DNA from: Topomyia yanbarensis
Taxonomy: Eukaryota; Arthropoda; Insecta; Diptera; Culicidae
Direction of reading: 5' to 3'
Length of the DNA stretch: 64,000 bases
Assembly (NCBI RefSeq): GCF_030247195.1
Contig: NC_080671.1
Span: forward strand, 5,422,501 to 5,486,500
Below, in pieces: positions 21,701 through 32,237 of this stretch; the first letter of the stretch is position 1, and each line of letters opens with the position of its first letter. The notes beneath the pieces are model-generated. The model saw nothing but the letters and a program-made list of their open reading frames with translations. It was not told where the DNA came from and made no database searches. A program made the position numbers and the translations under genes.

Positions 21701-22304
21701 GTAATTCATTCATTCAAAGGTACCAAGTCTCTGCGATGACAATATTCTCATTTTATTTAATTTTAAGGTATCGATGTCGGTGGTGCACTGACTGTGTTGA
21801 AAGAAATATTGAATTTCTTCAGTTGGTTCGAGCCATAACTTTAATATCGTTATAACTATTTTTTTAAAGCTCGTAGCTAGTTACCGTCTTCGACAAAGTT
21901 TGAACTATAGTTTTATAAGGCTGAGTGAAATAGTAATATTTATAAACGTAAATGCAAAATAATTGATTTGTGTTGATGCGTCGAATGCTCGTAACCCGCT
22001 GGGTCTTCTGGTCTTCGAGCAGCCCGGCTTCTACGCTTTGGTGTCATGATCGTATATGATGCCCTGTACTGTGTCAATGGTTGGGTGAGAGATGACCTGC
22101 TTTTGGCCACCAATAAGCTGGTCCAGTTGCCGTAGAGACATGAAGGCTTACTTAAATCGAGTTCAAAGCAAATATATGGAATGATGAAGAATGACGTTTA
22201 TAGTTTGTCTCTAGCAGGTCAGGATCGGTTTTCATGAGAATTTAATTTTTATTGCATTATCATTTATATGAATTACTTCTAAGCAGGATTGGAATTAACA
22301 AATA
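21701..22304. other. Unassigned sequence
   Basis: A pyrimidine tract plus AG near 21771 precedes 24 open codons and a stop. This is too little to call an exon. Confidence 0.35.
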
Positions 22305-22420
22305 CAGTAATGTTTCGATTATATCACTATGCGTTTATATCAATACTCGTTTATATCACCCTCGATTATATCACGGTTTTATCTCGATTATATCACGCTT
22401 TTTGAAAAACAGACAAGGCA
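22305..22420 (+). mobile_element. pogo/Tigger-like transposon end (left)
   Basis: Preceded by TA, the sequence starts CAGTAATGTTTCGATTATAT. Several CGATTATATCAC / CGTTTATATCACC subterminal repeats follow. Its mirror image ends at 36330. Ends starting CAGT followed by repeated TCGATTAT words resemble the pogo group. No transposase is seen nearby. Confidence 0.5.
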
Positions 22421-22503
22421 CACTACGTTTTGATCCAATTAAGCCACATGTTGTGTCCTGGCACTTTTAAGATATTTTTACAATTGATTTGCTTATTTAC
22501 ATG

Positions 22504-22560
22504 TAGGGTAATGAGCCTATTATTGGGTTTCGGACTATTGCGATAAGGGTTTATATATGA
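22504..22560 (+). mobile_element. End of a TAGGGTAATGAGCC-type MITE
   Basis: Starts TAGGGTAATGAGCCTATTAT. The same TIR type delimits the complete MITE at 58561-58883 and the partial copy ending at 36163. Only one end is visible here. Confidence 0.5.
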
Positions 22561-22946
22561 TGAGGTCGGTCAAAAGTCTAACTTTTTATTCTCTTATCTT
22601 AAAGTATAGATTCTTAAAGTATAGATTCTTAAGAATATATCTGAATTTTTTATAGAGGTCTAAGCAGTAGAGTTATGGCGCTGTTCACCGTGGGCGGAGG
22701 GCGTGGCGCGAAGCTTTAAACGTGAATCTCTTATAGCCGTAAGCACAAAGCCGTACTAACTGTTTTTAAACCGGACTAACTTGTAAACCGGCCTAAAATA
22801 TTTGATAAGCTTTAATCAAACGATGCTGTCATTTATATGGCTGCGTTCTGATCTGCGTTACAAGTCAATGTTAAAAAACAAAAAATTCAAGTTAAAGAAA
22901 ATGAGTAAATTCATTCCGATATTTTCTTGCAGTAAAATAGCTTTTC
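22561..22946. other. Unassigned; short tandem duplication
   Basis: A 17-nt unit (TTAAAGTATAGATTC) is duplicated in tandem at about 22606-22640. Nothing else recognised. Confidence 0.4.
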
Positions 22947-23061
22947 TTCCGGACAAACCGTCGCTGGATAAACACAGTTCATAGCAGTTAACGGAAGAGA
23001 ATTTTTTTCTCTTTTGTTTACTGCCAACATCTGTGATTGGCGAGTAACGGTTTGTCCGGAA
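22947..23061. mobile_element. 115-bp MITE with 14-bp perfect TIR
   Basis: TTCCGGACAAACCG at 22947-22960 is matched by its exact reverse complement at 23048-23061. The interior is non-coding. A diverged right half of the same family occurs at about 20500-20605. Confidence 0.7.
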
Positions 23062-25762
23062 TTCCCTTTCAAAGAGAATTTTGACAGTTGGCTTTTAAGC
23101 CGGAATTATATGTTTGTCGAGATTTCATATTTTGATTAAAAAATTGGTTAAAATATTTCAATTTGAATTTAAAATGAACTGTGAGTGCCATTCTAATTAA
23201 ACATGATACCTATCGACGTGGGGGAGAACATTTATTTTCGTTTCAAGTGAATTTTCACAAGTTTGGAATAAAGATCAATTATCAATGAAGGTCTGCGAAT
23301 TAAAATTATACACGTTTTTCAGCGAGGTTTAAATAAAAAGTAAACAAAGATCAAACAGAAAATTAAACTTTGACAGAATGATCATTTATATTAACGAGTG
23401 CTATATTTATTTTTTTTTTTTTGCACTGTGGCAGACAATATAGATATATTTCTATAATGCATCAATGCAAATTGGAACGATTTATGCCAAAAATCGAAAT
23501 AAATATATTGATCACCGTTGTGTTCACAATAAATTTCAAAACATTTTGTATTCAGAAGATTTATGTGATTTTATTCTTATTGGAACATTGCACATATTTG
23601 AAATCGATTATTTACTCTTAGCTTAGGGTATTTGTGGAGCTAATTTCTAAGCCGTTAACATTCTGATTCAATTTGCTAACGACCAGTGTAAGTAAATTCA
23701 TAAAATATTGCATTTTACGATCTATATCCAATTGTCATTTGTTTGGATCTATCCCCTAAAAACATAATTTTCTTCCGTTATTTACTTTCTTTGATGTGTG
23801 ATACAATAGATATATGGGCAATCATTCGTGAAAATATGTTATCGATTTATATTAACGAATTAAATGGTCCCGCTTATTCTCTTAGCGATAAGCAAAAAGA
23901 AAAGAATCAAAACAATTCTCATTGTAGTTCTGTTTCTAATTCACAAAAACAACTTTGATCTGAATTGATTGAATAGATCTAAATTTATCCAAACGTGCTC
24001 TACTGTAACCCTTTGATGTGCAATTGGAATCAAGCGTGTAGAGAGAAGGAAAGAACGAGGAAATAAAAATGCGGGTAGATAAACACGGTAAAACAACTTT
24101 ACCCATTTTATGTATTCAAATTGCCCATTTTCGGAAGTTATTCGAGCTGTCAAAAATGGGTATTTTATTGCTTATAACAATTGGTGCTTTTTATTCATTT
24201 CACAACTACTCGATGAGATAATGTCAATGGATATACTGATCTTAATAATGAGCGAAAAGTCATTAAGAATTATTTTAAGCGAGTTAACCTGCAAACTAAG
24301 GTTCGTAGCGGAAGCTGCAAATTACCGGCCTGCATCTGAGTACGTGGCGGAAACGGAACATTTCGGCAATGCTCATAAAAAATGGCTGTTTAAACTACTG
24401 AGAATGTTGCAAATATGCGTTTGGCATTTTTAGAGCAGCCGAAAGATCCAGCCATTAAAAATATATCCAGTTGGCGGTTTTATTTTGTTAAGTAGTTAAG
24501 GAGACAATAATGTGAAATGAATGTTATTTTATGTTTTGTTAAATTCAGAAATAATTCTATTGACAGTATTTTTCATTCTGGCGCGATTTTCATGAATAGC
24601 TATTTTTCACGCATTTTGCTGTAACAGTTCTGCGAAAAATAAAGGGTAAAACATACCCAGGTTGACGTACAAGAGCTGTATTCATTTATGGATACGAACT
24701 CTTTACCCACTGGGTTATTCCACTTTTATTGAAAATGCGTAGTTTTCTACACATGAATTGGTATTTTATTTTATTAGTGTAGTTCGACAGTGCTTGTCTT
24801 TCCTACCCGATAAATTGGCTTCTTTATTGCTATCTTTATTGCGAGCAAAGAGAACCATATTTATCCAGAAGAAAGCGTTAAAACGTTAAAACGTTAAAAA
24901 ACTGTACAATAAAGTTAATTTCAAATTCACTGTTTATGTCATTTAATAGTCTGATTATTTCGAGATTTTTTTATTGCTCAATAAAATGGTGATTCGACAT
25001 CTTGTTGAATGGGATTTATAACATAAGTGTTGTATCAAACAAAATAATTTTTTCGAGCAGTTTCATCACAAGATGGCGGCTCGCAGCATTTTCACCTCAT
25101 GCGCGTTTTTTTGGAAGGGGTTCACGGTCGGAAATCTATCTCCCGTGATTTTTGACCTAGCGCCAAAAACTAAAGTTTTTCTGATTCCTTATGTCAATAG
25201 CGATGTACGTAGGATTTTTTCGATATTTTGATTTTAAGCGAAATGGCGCAGTTTTGAGTGAAAAAATGTAGAGAATGTTATAAAAATCTACAGAAAATCG
25301 TTAATCAATAAAAAGGTAGGCAATAAAAAATTTAATCCTGCGTACGTGACTAGAAAAATCAATTTTGAATATACTGTGAAAATTTCAAAGCGACCAAAAA
25401 TCTATTGCTCGAGTTACATTTCCGGCCAGTGGTTTCGAGAAAAACGCGGTTAAAGATTGCAGTACACATGGGTTATACATAAGAAGCGTTGCGGCAAAAT
25501 TGAAAATAATATTTTTGAATTGTTTTCGTTCTCCATGTTTTGGGATATCATTTTTTACATCCTAAAGCACATTTTAGACTAATAAATAAAAAATCATTTT
25601 TTTTAAATTCTACAGTGGAGTAACCGCTTAAACAATTTATTATTTAAGATCCATAATTGACTAAAACGTTAGTTTGTTAATAATGGTGCATACTATCGAG
25701 AACGTTATAGAGTTGTATTGCTAGACGCTAGCCACTCCAAGGGCTTGAAGAGCTTCTCTAAC
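23062..25762. other. Unassigned sequence up to the BEL insertion
   Basis: ORFs up to 107 codons (24110-24433) have no recognisable domain. There are three CGTTAAAA units at about 24880-24905 and a T-run near 23410. The block 24640-24780 has weak inverted GGGTAAA/TTTACCC words and may be a decayed MITE. Confidence 0.4.
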
Positions 25763-25767
25763 ATTAC

Positions 25768-26114
25768 TGTTTTTCGACTTAATTTCTTACCGGTGAACCC
25801 GCGACGAATTTTACTTTCGAACCGACACGGAAAGCCTACGCGCCAACCTTTATTCGACCGACCAGAATAGATGTTGGAAGGTTTCGGATTGTAGACAAAA
25901 ACGCGGTATCGTCTACTTCTTGCGAGTGCTATAATTCAACTGAGTAATAATACAATGAGATATGTGTAATTGTAAGTAAGAAAGGGTGGGTAAGTGAGGA
26001 ACGCAAATTCGCCTACCCACAGTTATTGGGTGCTATATTATAAGTTTATATAAATTTAGAGAAAATTATTTTATCAGTAACAAAAAAGGAATATTCATCA
26101 TTCTGCTCCAAACA
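25768..26114 (-). repeat. BEL 1 3' LTR
   Basis: 347 bp, TG...CA, same length as 31886-32232 and identical as far as I could read. In sense it has a TATATAAA word near its start (about 26040-26055) and the poly(A) signal AATAAA at 25849-25854. Confidence 0.95.
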
Positions 26115-26125
26115 GCCTGGGCCCC

Positions 26126-26146
26126 GTTGAAACAGTCCGTTTCAAC
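26126..26146. repeat. Short palindrome over the BEL 1 stop codon
   Basis: GTTGAAAC and GTTTCAAC surround a 5-nt loop, overlapping the TGA stop (26142-26144) just before the 3' LTR. The sense strand next to the LTR (ACGGGGCCCAGGC) is a poor polypurine tract. Confidence 0.6.
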
Positions 26147-29100
26147 GATCGTCGTCTAACATCCTGGCGGTGGGTAGTTTATTGGTATCGTGGCCATCAA
26201 TTGGCAGTACTCGTACCTCGGTGACTGCCCGTTTGTATACTCCGCGGTTCGTACGTACGAGAACTACACGCACCAAACCGTCGGCTCCCGTGTAGGTTTC
26301 TTCCACCCTTCCAATGTTCCACATGAACGGTGGCAGCTCCTCTTGCTTCAGAAGCACCAAAGCTCCCTTGTAGATATTCTGCGCTGGAGTCCTCCATTTG
26401 GTTCGCTGGTGTAGTTGACTAATATAATCTCTGGACCAACGTTTCCAAAAATTCTGGACAGAGCGGCGTAGCTCTTGCCATCGAGAGAGCCGAGACACCT
26501 GGTCATTTGTCATGTCCGGCTCTGGGATGGAGAACATTGGTTCGCCGACCAGGAAATGGCCAGGCGTCAGCACAGCGAGATCATCTGGATGATCAGTGAG
26601 GGGAGTGAGAGGCCGGGAGTTTAGAATGCTCTCGATGTGGGTCGCTGCCGTCGTGAATTCGTCCAAAGTGTAGGAACTGACACCAAAAATTCGGCGAAAA
26701 TGGTGTTTGAAGGACTTCACTCCGGCCTCCCACAGACCCCCGAAATGCGGAGAGCGGGCCGGAATAAAACGAAAGGAGATTCCAGAATCGATACAATAGC
26801 CCTTCCACTCCTCCGTCTTGAACTGCTCGAGATACCGGCGACGTAACGACTTCAACTCGCGATCAGCCCCGACGAAAGCTGTCGCGTTATCGCATTGCAG
26901 CTCGATTAACCGACCGCGTCGAGCCACAAACCGTTTGATCGCGTTAATGCACGCGGCGGACGTAAGGTTCGGAACGATTTCGATGTGTACCGCTTTTACC
27001 GCCAGGCAAACGAAAATCGCGACGTACATTTTCACGTTGGCCCCCCTCCCGTACAACGGACGAACGTTAAATGGCCCGCAGTAGTCTAGACCAGCTTTGG
27101 AGAATACTCTGGATGGCACTACACGAACTGCTGGCAGGGGTGCCATCTGTTGATGATAATCTGCAGGTCGGCAACGGAAGCAAGTAATGCACTTTCGAAC
27201 AACATTTCGAACCAGTTCGCGCCCACGCATCGGCCAGAACCTTTGGCGCATGGTTGCTAGTAACAGCCCAGGTCCTGCATGGGCCGTCCTGTGGTGTAGA
27301 GAACGCGCTATTAAGAAACTAAGTGGATGTTTAGCTGGCAGAATCAAAGGGAATTTAGAATCGTATGGACCTGCAGCGTTTACCAGTCGACCATCCAAGC
27401 GTAAATGATCGGACTGATCAAGACGAATGTTCAGAGTTTTAAGAGCAGATTTGGTATCAAACTCGATGGGTTTTGTGGGATCAAGCTTATGGCATTTGAG
27501 TTGTTGAATTTCCTTGGGAAAGCTGTTCACCTGAGCTAGGCGTACCATGGATTTTAACGCTCTGTCGATCTCTGCAGGAGTAAGGTTCCCGAAAACTCGT
27601 ACTGCTTTCGGGCATCGACAGTTAGTACCAAATCGAATGCACATGGCCACCACTTTCAATAGCTTCCCTAGCTCCGAATATCTTACGAATATGGAATCAT
27701 CGATTTCGGTAGTAGTAAGCACGACGACTGCACGTTTCTCCTGCTCAATGTTATGGCTTATCGATGAATTCGATGGAAATTTCGGCCAAGTCATAGTCGG
27801 TTTAGTTAGCAATGGTGGTCCATACCACCACATCCGATCATCTATAATTTGGCTAGGATTTATCCCGCGCGATATGAGATCCGCAGGGTTAAGCTCGGTC
27901 GGGACATAGTTCCACGGTACTCCTCGAGTGAGACGTTGCACCTCCGCCACACGATTGGAGACGAATACCTTCCACTCATTCGGAGGTGATTTGATCCAGT
28001 GTAATACAACGGTGCTGTCAGACCAAAACACCGCAGGGCCTTGAAAGTCCGTAGTTGTACGCAGGTTATGAATCAGCTGGCTGCCAAGAACGGCCGCACA
28101 TAGTTCTAGCCTTGGAATGGACAATCCGCGTAGAGGAGCGACTCGTGACTTGGCAATCAGTAGCTTGCTTTCTATTTTGCCTCCAACATTTGGTCCAACC
28201 ACATATATACAACATCCGTAGCCTTTCGACGACGCATCGCAGAAGCAATGCAACTGATAATCTTGGCGACAGTTGGGGACAACGTGACGAGAGACTGTAA
28301 TCTTCTTTAGTTGCGCTAATTCATCGCGGAATACCTGCCACCACTGTGCATCTTGTTCTGGCAATTCTTCATCCCAAGCGAGTTGCCTTGCCCATAATCC
28401 TTGGACGAATATTCTTGCGCTGATAACCACTGGCCCCAAAAGTCCTAGCGGGTCAAAGAGTCTTGACATTTCCGACACCACCGTCCGCTTGGTAACGACC
28501 TGCAAGTTCCCCAAATCCGGGACTTGGAAACTGAGCTGATCTGTGCATGGATTCCATATCAGCCCCAATGCTGTTGTTATTGAGACTCGTCCTATTTCGG
28601 TTGGACCAGGGGTTCCGCAGAGTTCACTAGGTATATGACGCAAAACGTTCGAATCATTAGCATACCACTTACGTAGAGTAAACCCCCCTCGAGCGAGAAG
28701 TTCCTGTAGCTGACGACAACTTTCTGCAACCTCGTCCAGATCATCTCCTCCAGCAAGGGCATCATCCACATAGAAACACTTCGTAACTATTGGTGCGGCT
28801 AGTGGATATCGATCCCCATCGTCCTCAGCGAGCTTGTTCAATACACGGGCGGCTTGATAAGGGGAACAGGCAAGTCCATACGTCACGGTCTTCAGCTGAT
28901 AGAACTTCAACGGTAGTGACGGATCCGATCGCCACGCGACCGTCAAAAATTTTCGATCATCCGGATGCATCCACACTTGCCGAAACATTTTCTCGGCATC
29001 GGCAGAGAATACGTACTTGGGTACCCGGAAGTTCGCTACCACAGCGAGCAGAGCTGGTTGAACCGTTGGACCAGTGAAAAGGACTTCGTTCAGCGACAAT

Positions 29101-31040
29101 TGACCATGCGATTTGCTGCTCGCATCGAACACCACTCTGGTTTTAGTGGTCGTGCTTTCTGGTCGACGTACAGCATGATGCGGGAGACAAAACTGCGGGC
29201 CCGCGCCGCGAGAACACTCTTCCATATGCCCCAGTTTTATATATTCCTCCATAAATTGTGTGTACGCCACACGCAGCTCGTTGTCCTTGGCGAAACGTCT
29301 CTCCATCATCGAAAATCTGTTCACAGCAGGCTTGTAGGAATCCCCTAGGAATGGGACACGAGACTCTTTGAGCGGTAACCGCACCATGTAACGTCCACTG
29401 CTATCACGGGTCACCGTGCGAATGAAATGCTCTTCTACCTGTTGCTCCTCCTGCGTAAGTGCACGTCCTACATCGAAATCTTCGACCTCCCACATTCGTT
29501 CCAGTTGAGCATTGAGGTCTTGATCAACAGCGACGTGGCACACCACCGTCTCAGGCGCATGAGCAGTAGCCTTTCCAGAGACCACGTATCCCAATACGGT
29601 TTTCTGTAAAATAGGATATCCATCAGTAAGGGTTAGTCTTTGAGATTCGAGAAGAGTGTAAAATAATTCTGCTCCAACAATGAGATCGACTCCTTGCGAA
29701 ATATTGAATCTCGGATCAGCCAGTGGCAAATGGCGCGGAATGGTCCAGCGAGATATATCAACACTACGACTTGGGAGACTAACGGTTAATTTCGGTAGAA
29801 CCAAGCAGTCTATCTGTTGCTCAAATCCGCCAAAGCGTGACGAAAGTGCGATCTGTACTTTGTAGTGAACATTCACGGTAGATTGTCCTATACCACTGAC
29901 AGGGAGGTTAACTCGAGAGCGTTTGAGGTCTAATTTCTGACAAAGTGACTCGGACACAAAATTCGATTGAGACCCACTGTCTAATAGAGCACGTGCAAAG
30001 TGGTACACATTGTTTACGTCTCGAACTCGAACGACGGCTGTCGATAGGAACACAATACTTTCAAAGGTATTATTTGCCTGTGTTAATGATGTAGCTGGCT
30101 GCTGGGTGCAGTATGGAAGTGGTTCAGATTCGTACGAAACAACCGGCGACGGAGGGAGGGGCGCATCGATCGCGACGAGAGGTGACGAAACGTTTTGCGA
30201 AACCGACACAATTGCCTGGGGTAATGTACTTGTGAGCACCACCGGCGGTGCGTTCACGACCGAATAAGCAATGTCCGATTGAGATGTAGTGGTGGGTACA
30301 GAACAAATAGCTGTGTACACTTGGGAAGTGCTTGGTGATTGTTCTTCACTCGGTGTTACAACGACTGCTGAAGTCGACAACTGTGCTGGCAGATGTAACA
30401 TACTGTGGTGCTTCTTCCCACACGTTCTACAAAAACTAGCACGGCAATCCTTAGCCATATGACCACCTCTTAAACAATTAATACACAACCGGTGTTTTTT
30501 GACAAAATCAAATCTATTGTTTGCACTTAGCTTGATAAACGCCTCACACTGTACCAACGAGTGAGCTTGTTTACAGCTCAGACATTTCACCACATTTTCG
30601 GAGGCAACGTGAGAGGAGGTGGTTTTAACCTTTATGGGTTTCACTTGTACGTTGGACGAAGAGCCACTTGCCGTAGAACACTTTTGCAAAGTACGCGATC
30701 TTTTTCGTATGAACTCAAGCAAAACGGAATATTGAGGCACTTCTTCTTCTTTGCACTGAGTCTCCCACTCCAGGAGAGACCTTTCGTCGAGCAGGCTGCT
30801 TAGGCGCTCCACCAGAAACGAATTCCAATGCGCATCCTCATCTTCGAGCTTGTCAAGGATTCCAACGTGGCGATTAAACTCGTCCGCCAATTCGGACAGA
30901 GCAGAAGCAGAGCCCCTTCGCACAGATGGTACACGGAACAATGCAGACATGTGCTGTTTCACCAGATAACCCGTGTTCTCATACCGATCACTTATAATCC
31001 GCGGAGATCGCAATGGACGATATGAGACGAGAAGCGTCAC
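26142..31040 (-). CDS. BEL/Pao gag(C-term)-pol polyprotein, element 1
   Basis: 1632 codons carrying the machinery for reverse transcription and integration. Residues 1-110: rest of the gag domain. CCHC knuckle C186-C189-H194-C199. Retropepsin-like protease with D354-S-G. RT with D681 and YVDD at 757-760. RNase H with D935, E979 and D1008. Integrase with an HHCC finger (H1250, H1254, C1284, C1287) and a DDE triad D1319, D1384, E1438. A C-terminal WKRW...RTKW domain runs from about 1530 to 1615. All catalytic residues that I look for are present. The frame is +1 relative to the upstream gag ORF (30988-31578) and overlaps it by 53 nt. The annotated Met is arbitrary, because translation must come from the upstream ORF or a mutated junction. 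Confidence 0.95.
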   Translation of the reverse strand: MTLLVSYRPLRSPRIISDRYENTGYLVKQHMSALFRVPSVRRGSASALSELADEFNRHVGILDKLEDEDAHWNSFLVERLSSLLDERSLLEWETQCKEEEVPQYSVLLEFIRKRSRTLQKCSTASGSSSNVQVKPIKVKTTSSHVASENVVKCLSCKQAHSLVQCEAFIKLSANNRFDFVKKHRLCINCLRGGHMAKDCRASFCRTCGKKHHSMLHLPAQLSTSAVVVTPSEEQSPSTSQVYTAICSVPTTTSQSDIAYSVVNAPPVVLTSTLPQAIVSVSQNVSSPLVAIDAPLPPSPVVSYESEPLPYCTQQPATSLTQANNTFESIVFLSTAVVRVRDVNNVYHFARALLDSGSQSNFVSESLCQKLDLKRSRVNLPVSGIGQSTVNVHYKVQIALSSRFGGFEQQIDCLVLPKLTVSLPSRSVDISRWTIPRHLPLADPRFNISQGVDLIVGAELFYTLLESQRLTLTDGYPILQKTVLGYVVSGKATAHAPETVVCHVAVDQDLNAQLERMWEVEDFDVGRALTQEEQQVEEHFIRTVTRDSSGRYMVRLPLKESRVPFLGDSYKPAVNRFSMMERRFAKDNELRVAYTQFMEEYIKLGHMEECSRGAGPQFCLPHHAVRRPESTTTKTRVVFDASSKSHGQLSLNEVLFTGPTVQPALLAVVANFRVPKYVFSADAEKMFRQVWMHPDDRKFLTVAWRSDPSLPLKFYQLKTVTYGLACSPYQAARVLNKLAEDDGDRYPLAAPIVTKCFYVDDALAGGDDLDEVAESCRQLQELLARGGFTLRKWYANDSNVLRHIPSELCGTPGPTEIGRVSITTALGLIWNPCTDQLSFQVPDLGNLQVVTKRTVVSEMSRLFDPLGLLGPVVISARIFVQGLWARQLAWDEELPEQDAQWWQVFRDELAQLKKITVSRHVVPNCRQDYQLHCFCDASSKGYGCCIYVVGPNVGGKIESKLLIAKSRVAPLRGLSIPRLELCAAVLGSQLIHNLRTTTDFQGPAVFWSDSTVVLHWIKSPPNEWKVFVSNRVAEVQRLTRGVPWNYVPTELNPADLISRGINPSQIIDDRMWWYGPPLLTKPTMTWPKFPSNSSISHNIEQEKRAVVVLTTTEIDDSIFVRYSELGKLLKVVAMCIRFGTNCRCPKAVRVFGNLTPAEIDRALKSMVRLAQVNSFPKEIQQLKCHKLDPTKPIEFDTKSALKTLNIRLDQSDHLRLDGRLVNAAGPYDSKFPLILPAKHPLSFLIARSLHHRTAHAGPGLLLATMRQRFWPMRGRELVRNVVRKCITCFRCRPADYHQQMAPLPAVRVVPSRVFSKAGLDYCGPFNVRPLYGRGANVKMYVAIFVCLAVKAVHIEIVPNLTSAACINAIKRFVARRGRLIELQCDNATAFVGADRELKSLRRRYLEQFKTEEWKGYCIDSGISFRFIPARSPHFGGLWEAGVKSFKHHFRRIFGVSSYTLDEFTTAATHIESILNSRPLTPLTDHPDDLAVLTPGHFLVGEPMFSIPEPDMTNDQVSRLSRWQELRRSVQNFWKRWSRDYISQLHQRTKWRTPAQNIYKGALVLLKQEELPPFMWNIGRVEETYTGADGLVRVVLVRTNRGVYKRAVTEVRVLPIDGHDTNKLPTARMLDDDR

Positions 31041-31578
31041 CTTTCAAGCTGCTGCGCAAGTAATGTAGTTTTTGCACGGCCGACAATTGCACGTTGGAAT
31101 GAATTACCGATTTGAACAAATCTCGAAACTCGATCCACTGATCCGGTTGGCCATCAAATTCCGGCATCTTCAACTCCGGAAGTTTAACCGACACAACTTG
31201 ATGAACCGGAGGCGCGATTTGTTGTGCTATTTGGGGAACTGGAGTGCCAGGGACAGGATCATTTCGAGGAAGTTTACTCGTTAACGAAGCCTTCAACTCA
31301 AAATACAAGTCGTGAAATTCTTGTCGTGATTCCGCAAAGTCTTCTTGTTTGTCTTCAATCACTTCTATTTCGTCCTGCACGCCTTCAAATGTTTTCCACA
31401 GCTCATCGAGGCGAGCAATCCTCAACGACACTTGATTCACTTGAGTTTCTTCGTACTGATCATCGAACTGTTGTATCAGTTTAGCTGATCCGAGAATATT
31501 ATTCCTCCTCCGCAAAAGCGTTTTATGATGGAGGGTATTTTTTCGCAGAGTCACTTTCTTCATTTTGTGCGCGCACAA
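30988..31578 (-). CDS. BEL/Pao gag N-terminal ORF, element 1
   Basis: 196 codons. Residues 1-110 are helical and charged. The LPELKMPEFDGQPDQWIEFRD motif region (written here only as a pointer, about residues 133-150) and the following LSAVQKLHYLRSSLKGDA stretch are the standard BEL/Pao gag (DUF1759-type) core. The ORF stops at 30988, where related gags would continue into the sequence found in the other frame from 31040. Compared with the usual family spacing, a few residues seem to be missing at the junction. A small indel is therefore likelier than programmed frameshifting. It starts about 300 nt after the primer-binding site. Confidence 0.85.
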   Translation of the reverse strand: MCAHKMKKVTLRKNTLHHKTLLRRRNNILGSAKLIQQFDDQYEETQVNQVSLRIARLDELWKTFEGVQDEIEVIEDKQEDFAESRQEFHDLYFELKASLTSKLPRNDPVPGTPVPQIAQQIAPPVHQVVSVKLPELKMPEFDGQPDQWIEFRDLFKSVIHSNVQLSAVQKLHYLRSSLKGDASRLISSIAISADYK

Positions 31579-31864
31579 TGGCCAATAGGCTATTCACCAG
31601 TAGCGTGGTTTTTTAACAATAGCACAATGTATAAAACCCTCACCTTTTGAGGTTAGTTTTTATCCACCGCCGGAACGACGGGTACTCGAGAATCCTGACT
31701 GCCAAGGACAGTTCGACGGTCATCAATGTCCACCAGAGCGAACGAGAAAGGGTGATTAGCGGATTTACCGCAGCGACAATCGATAATTAATTGGTTTCGA
31801 TCAGGTGGCACTGCACGAGGTATACGCACGTGGTGGTTCACCGGTACCTTTTCTTGGGATTTCC

Positions 31865-31882
31865 TCCCGGGTTTCGGCACCA
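31865..31882 (-). promoter_or_regulatory. Primer-binding site, tRNA-Phe type
   Basis: Three nt inside the 5' LTR, the minus strand reads TGGTGCCGAAACCCGGGA. This is complementary over 18 nt, including CCA, to the 3' end of animal tRNA-Phe(GAA) as I remember it (acceptor strand TTTCGGC-A-CCA). A good match right next to an LTR fixes both the LTR boundary and the orientation. Confidence 0.85.
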
Positions 31883-31885
31883 AAC

Positions 31886-32232
31886 TGTTTTTCGACTTAA
31901 TTTCTTACCGGTGAACCCGCGACGAATTTTACTTTCGAACCGACACGGAAAGCCTACGCGCCAACCTTTATTCGACCGACCAGAATAGATGTTGGAAGGT
32001 TTCGGATTGTAGACAAAAACGCGGTATCGTCTACTTCTTGCGAGTGCTATAATTCAACTGAGTAATAATACAATGAGATATGTGTAATTGTAAGTAAGAA
32101 AGGGTGGGTAAGTGAGGAACGCAAATTCGCCTACCCACAGTTATTGGGTGCTATATTATAAGTTTATATAAATTTAGAGAAAATTATTTTATCAGTAACA
32201 AAAAAGGAATATTCATCATTCTGCTCCAAACA
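31886..32232 (-). repeat. BEL 1 5' LTR
   Basis: 347 bp, TG...CA, the partner of 25768-26114. It holds the Pol II promoter of the element in minus orientation. It is followed on the right by the ATTAC duplication. Confidence 0.95.
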
Positions 32233-32237
32233 ATTAC

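Larger units (their letters stand above)
25763..32237 (-). mobile_element. BEL/Pao LTR retrotransposon 1, full length
   Basis: The element occupies 25768-32232 (6465 bp) with two 347-bp LTRs and the 5-bp duplication ATTAC at 25763-25767 and 32233-32237. The coding strand is minus, so the right LTR is the 5' LTR. Order in sense: LTR, 18-nt primer-binding site, about 300-nt leader, gag-pol, LTR. Gag-pol contains gag, CCHC knuckle, protease, RT, RNase H, integrase with C-terminal domain, the BEL/Pao order. No difference was seen between the LTRs, so the insertion is recent. The reading frame is broken once, early in gag. Confidence 0.97.

Noticed and set aside
21771..21842. Terminal exon after a pyrimidine tract (24 codons)
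   Set aside because: Too short, no donor partner, no recognisable protein.
24110..24433. 107-codon plus ORF
   Set aside because: No recognisable domain, skewed composition, no supporting splice or neighbour signal.
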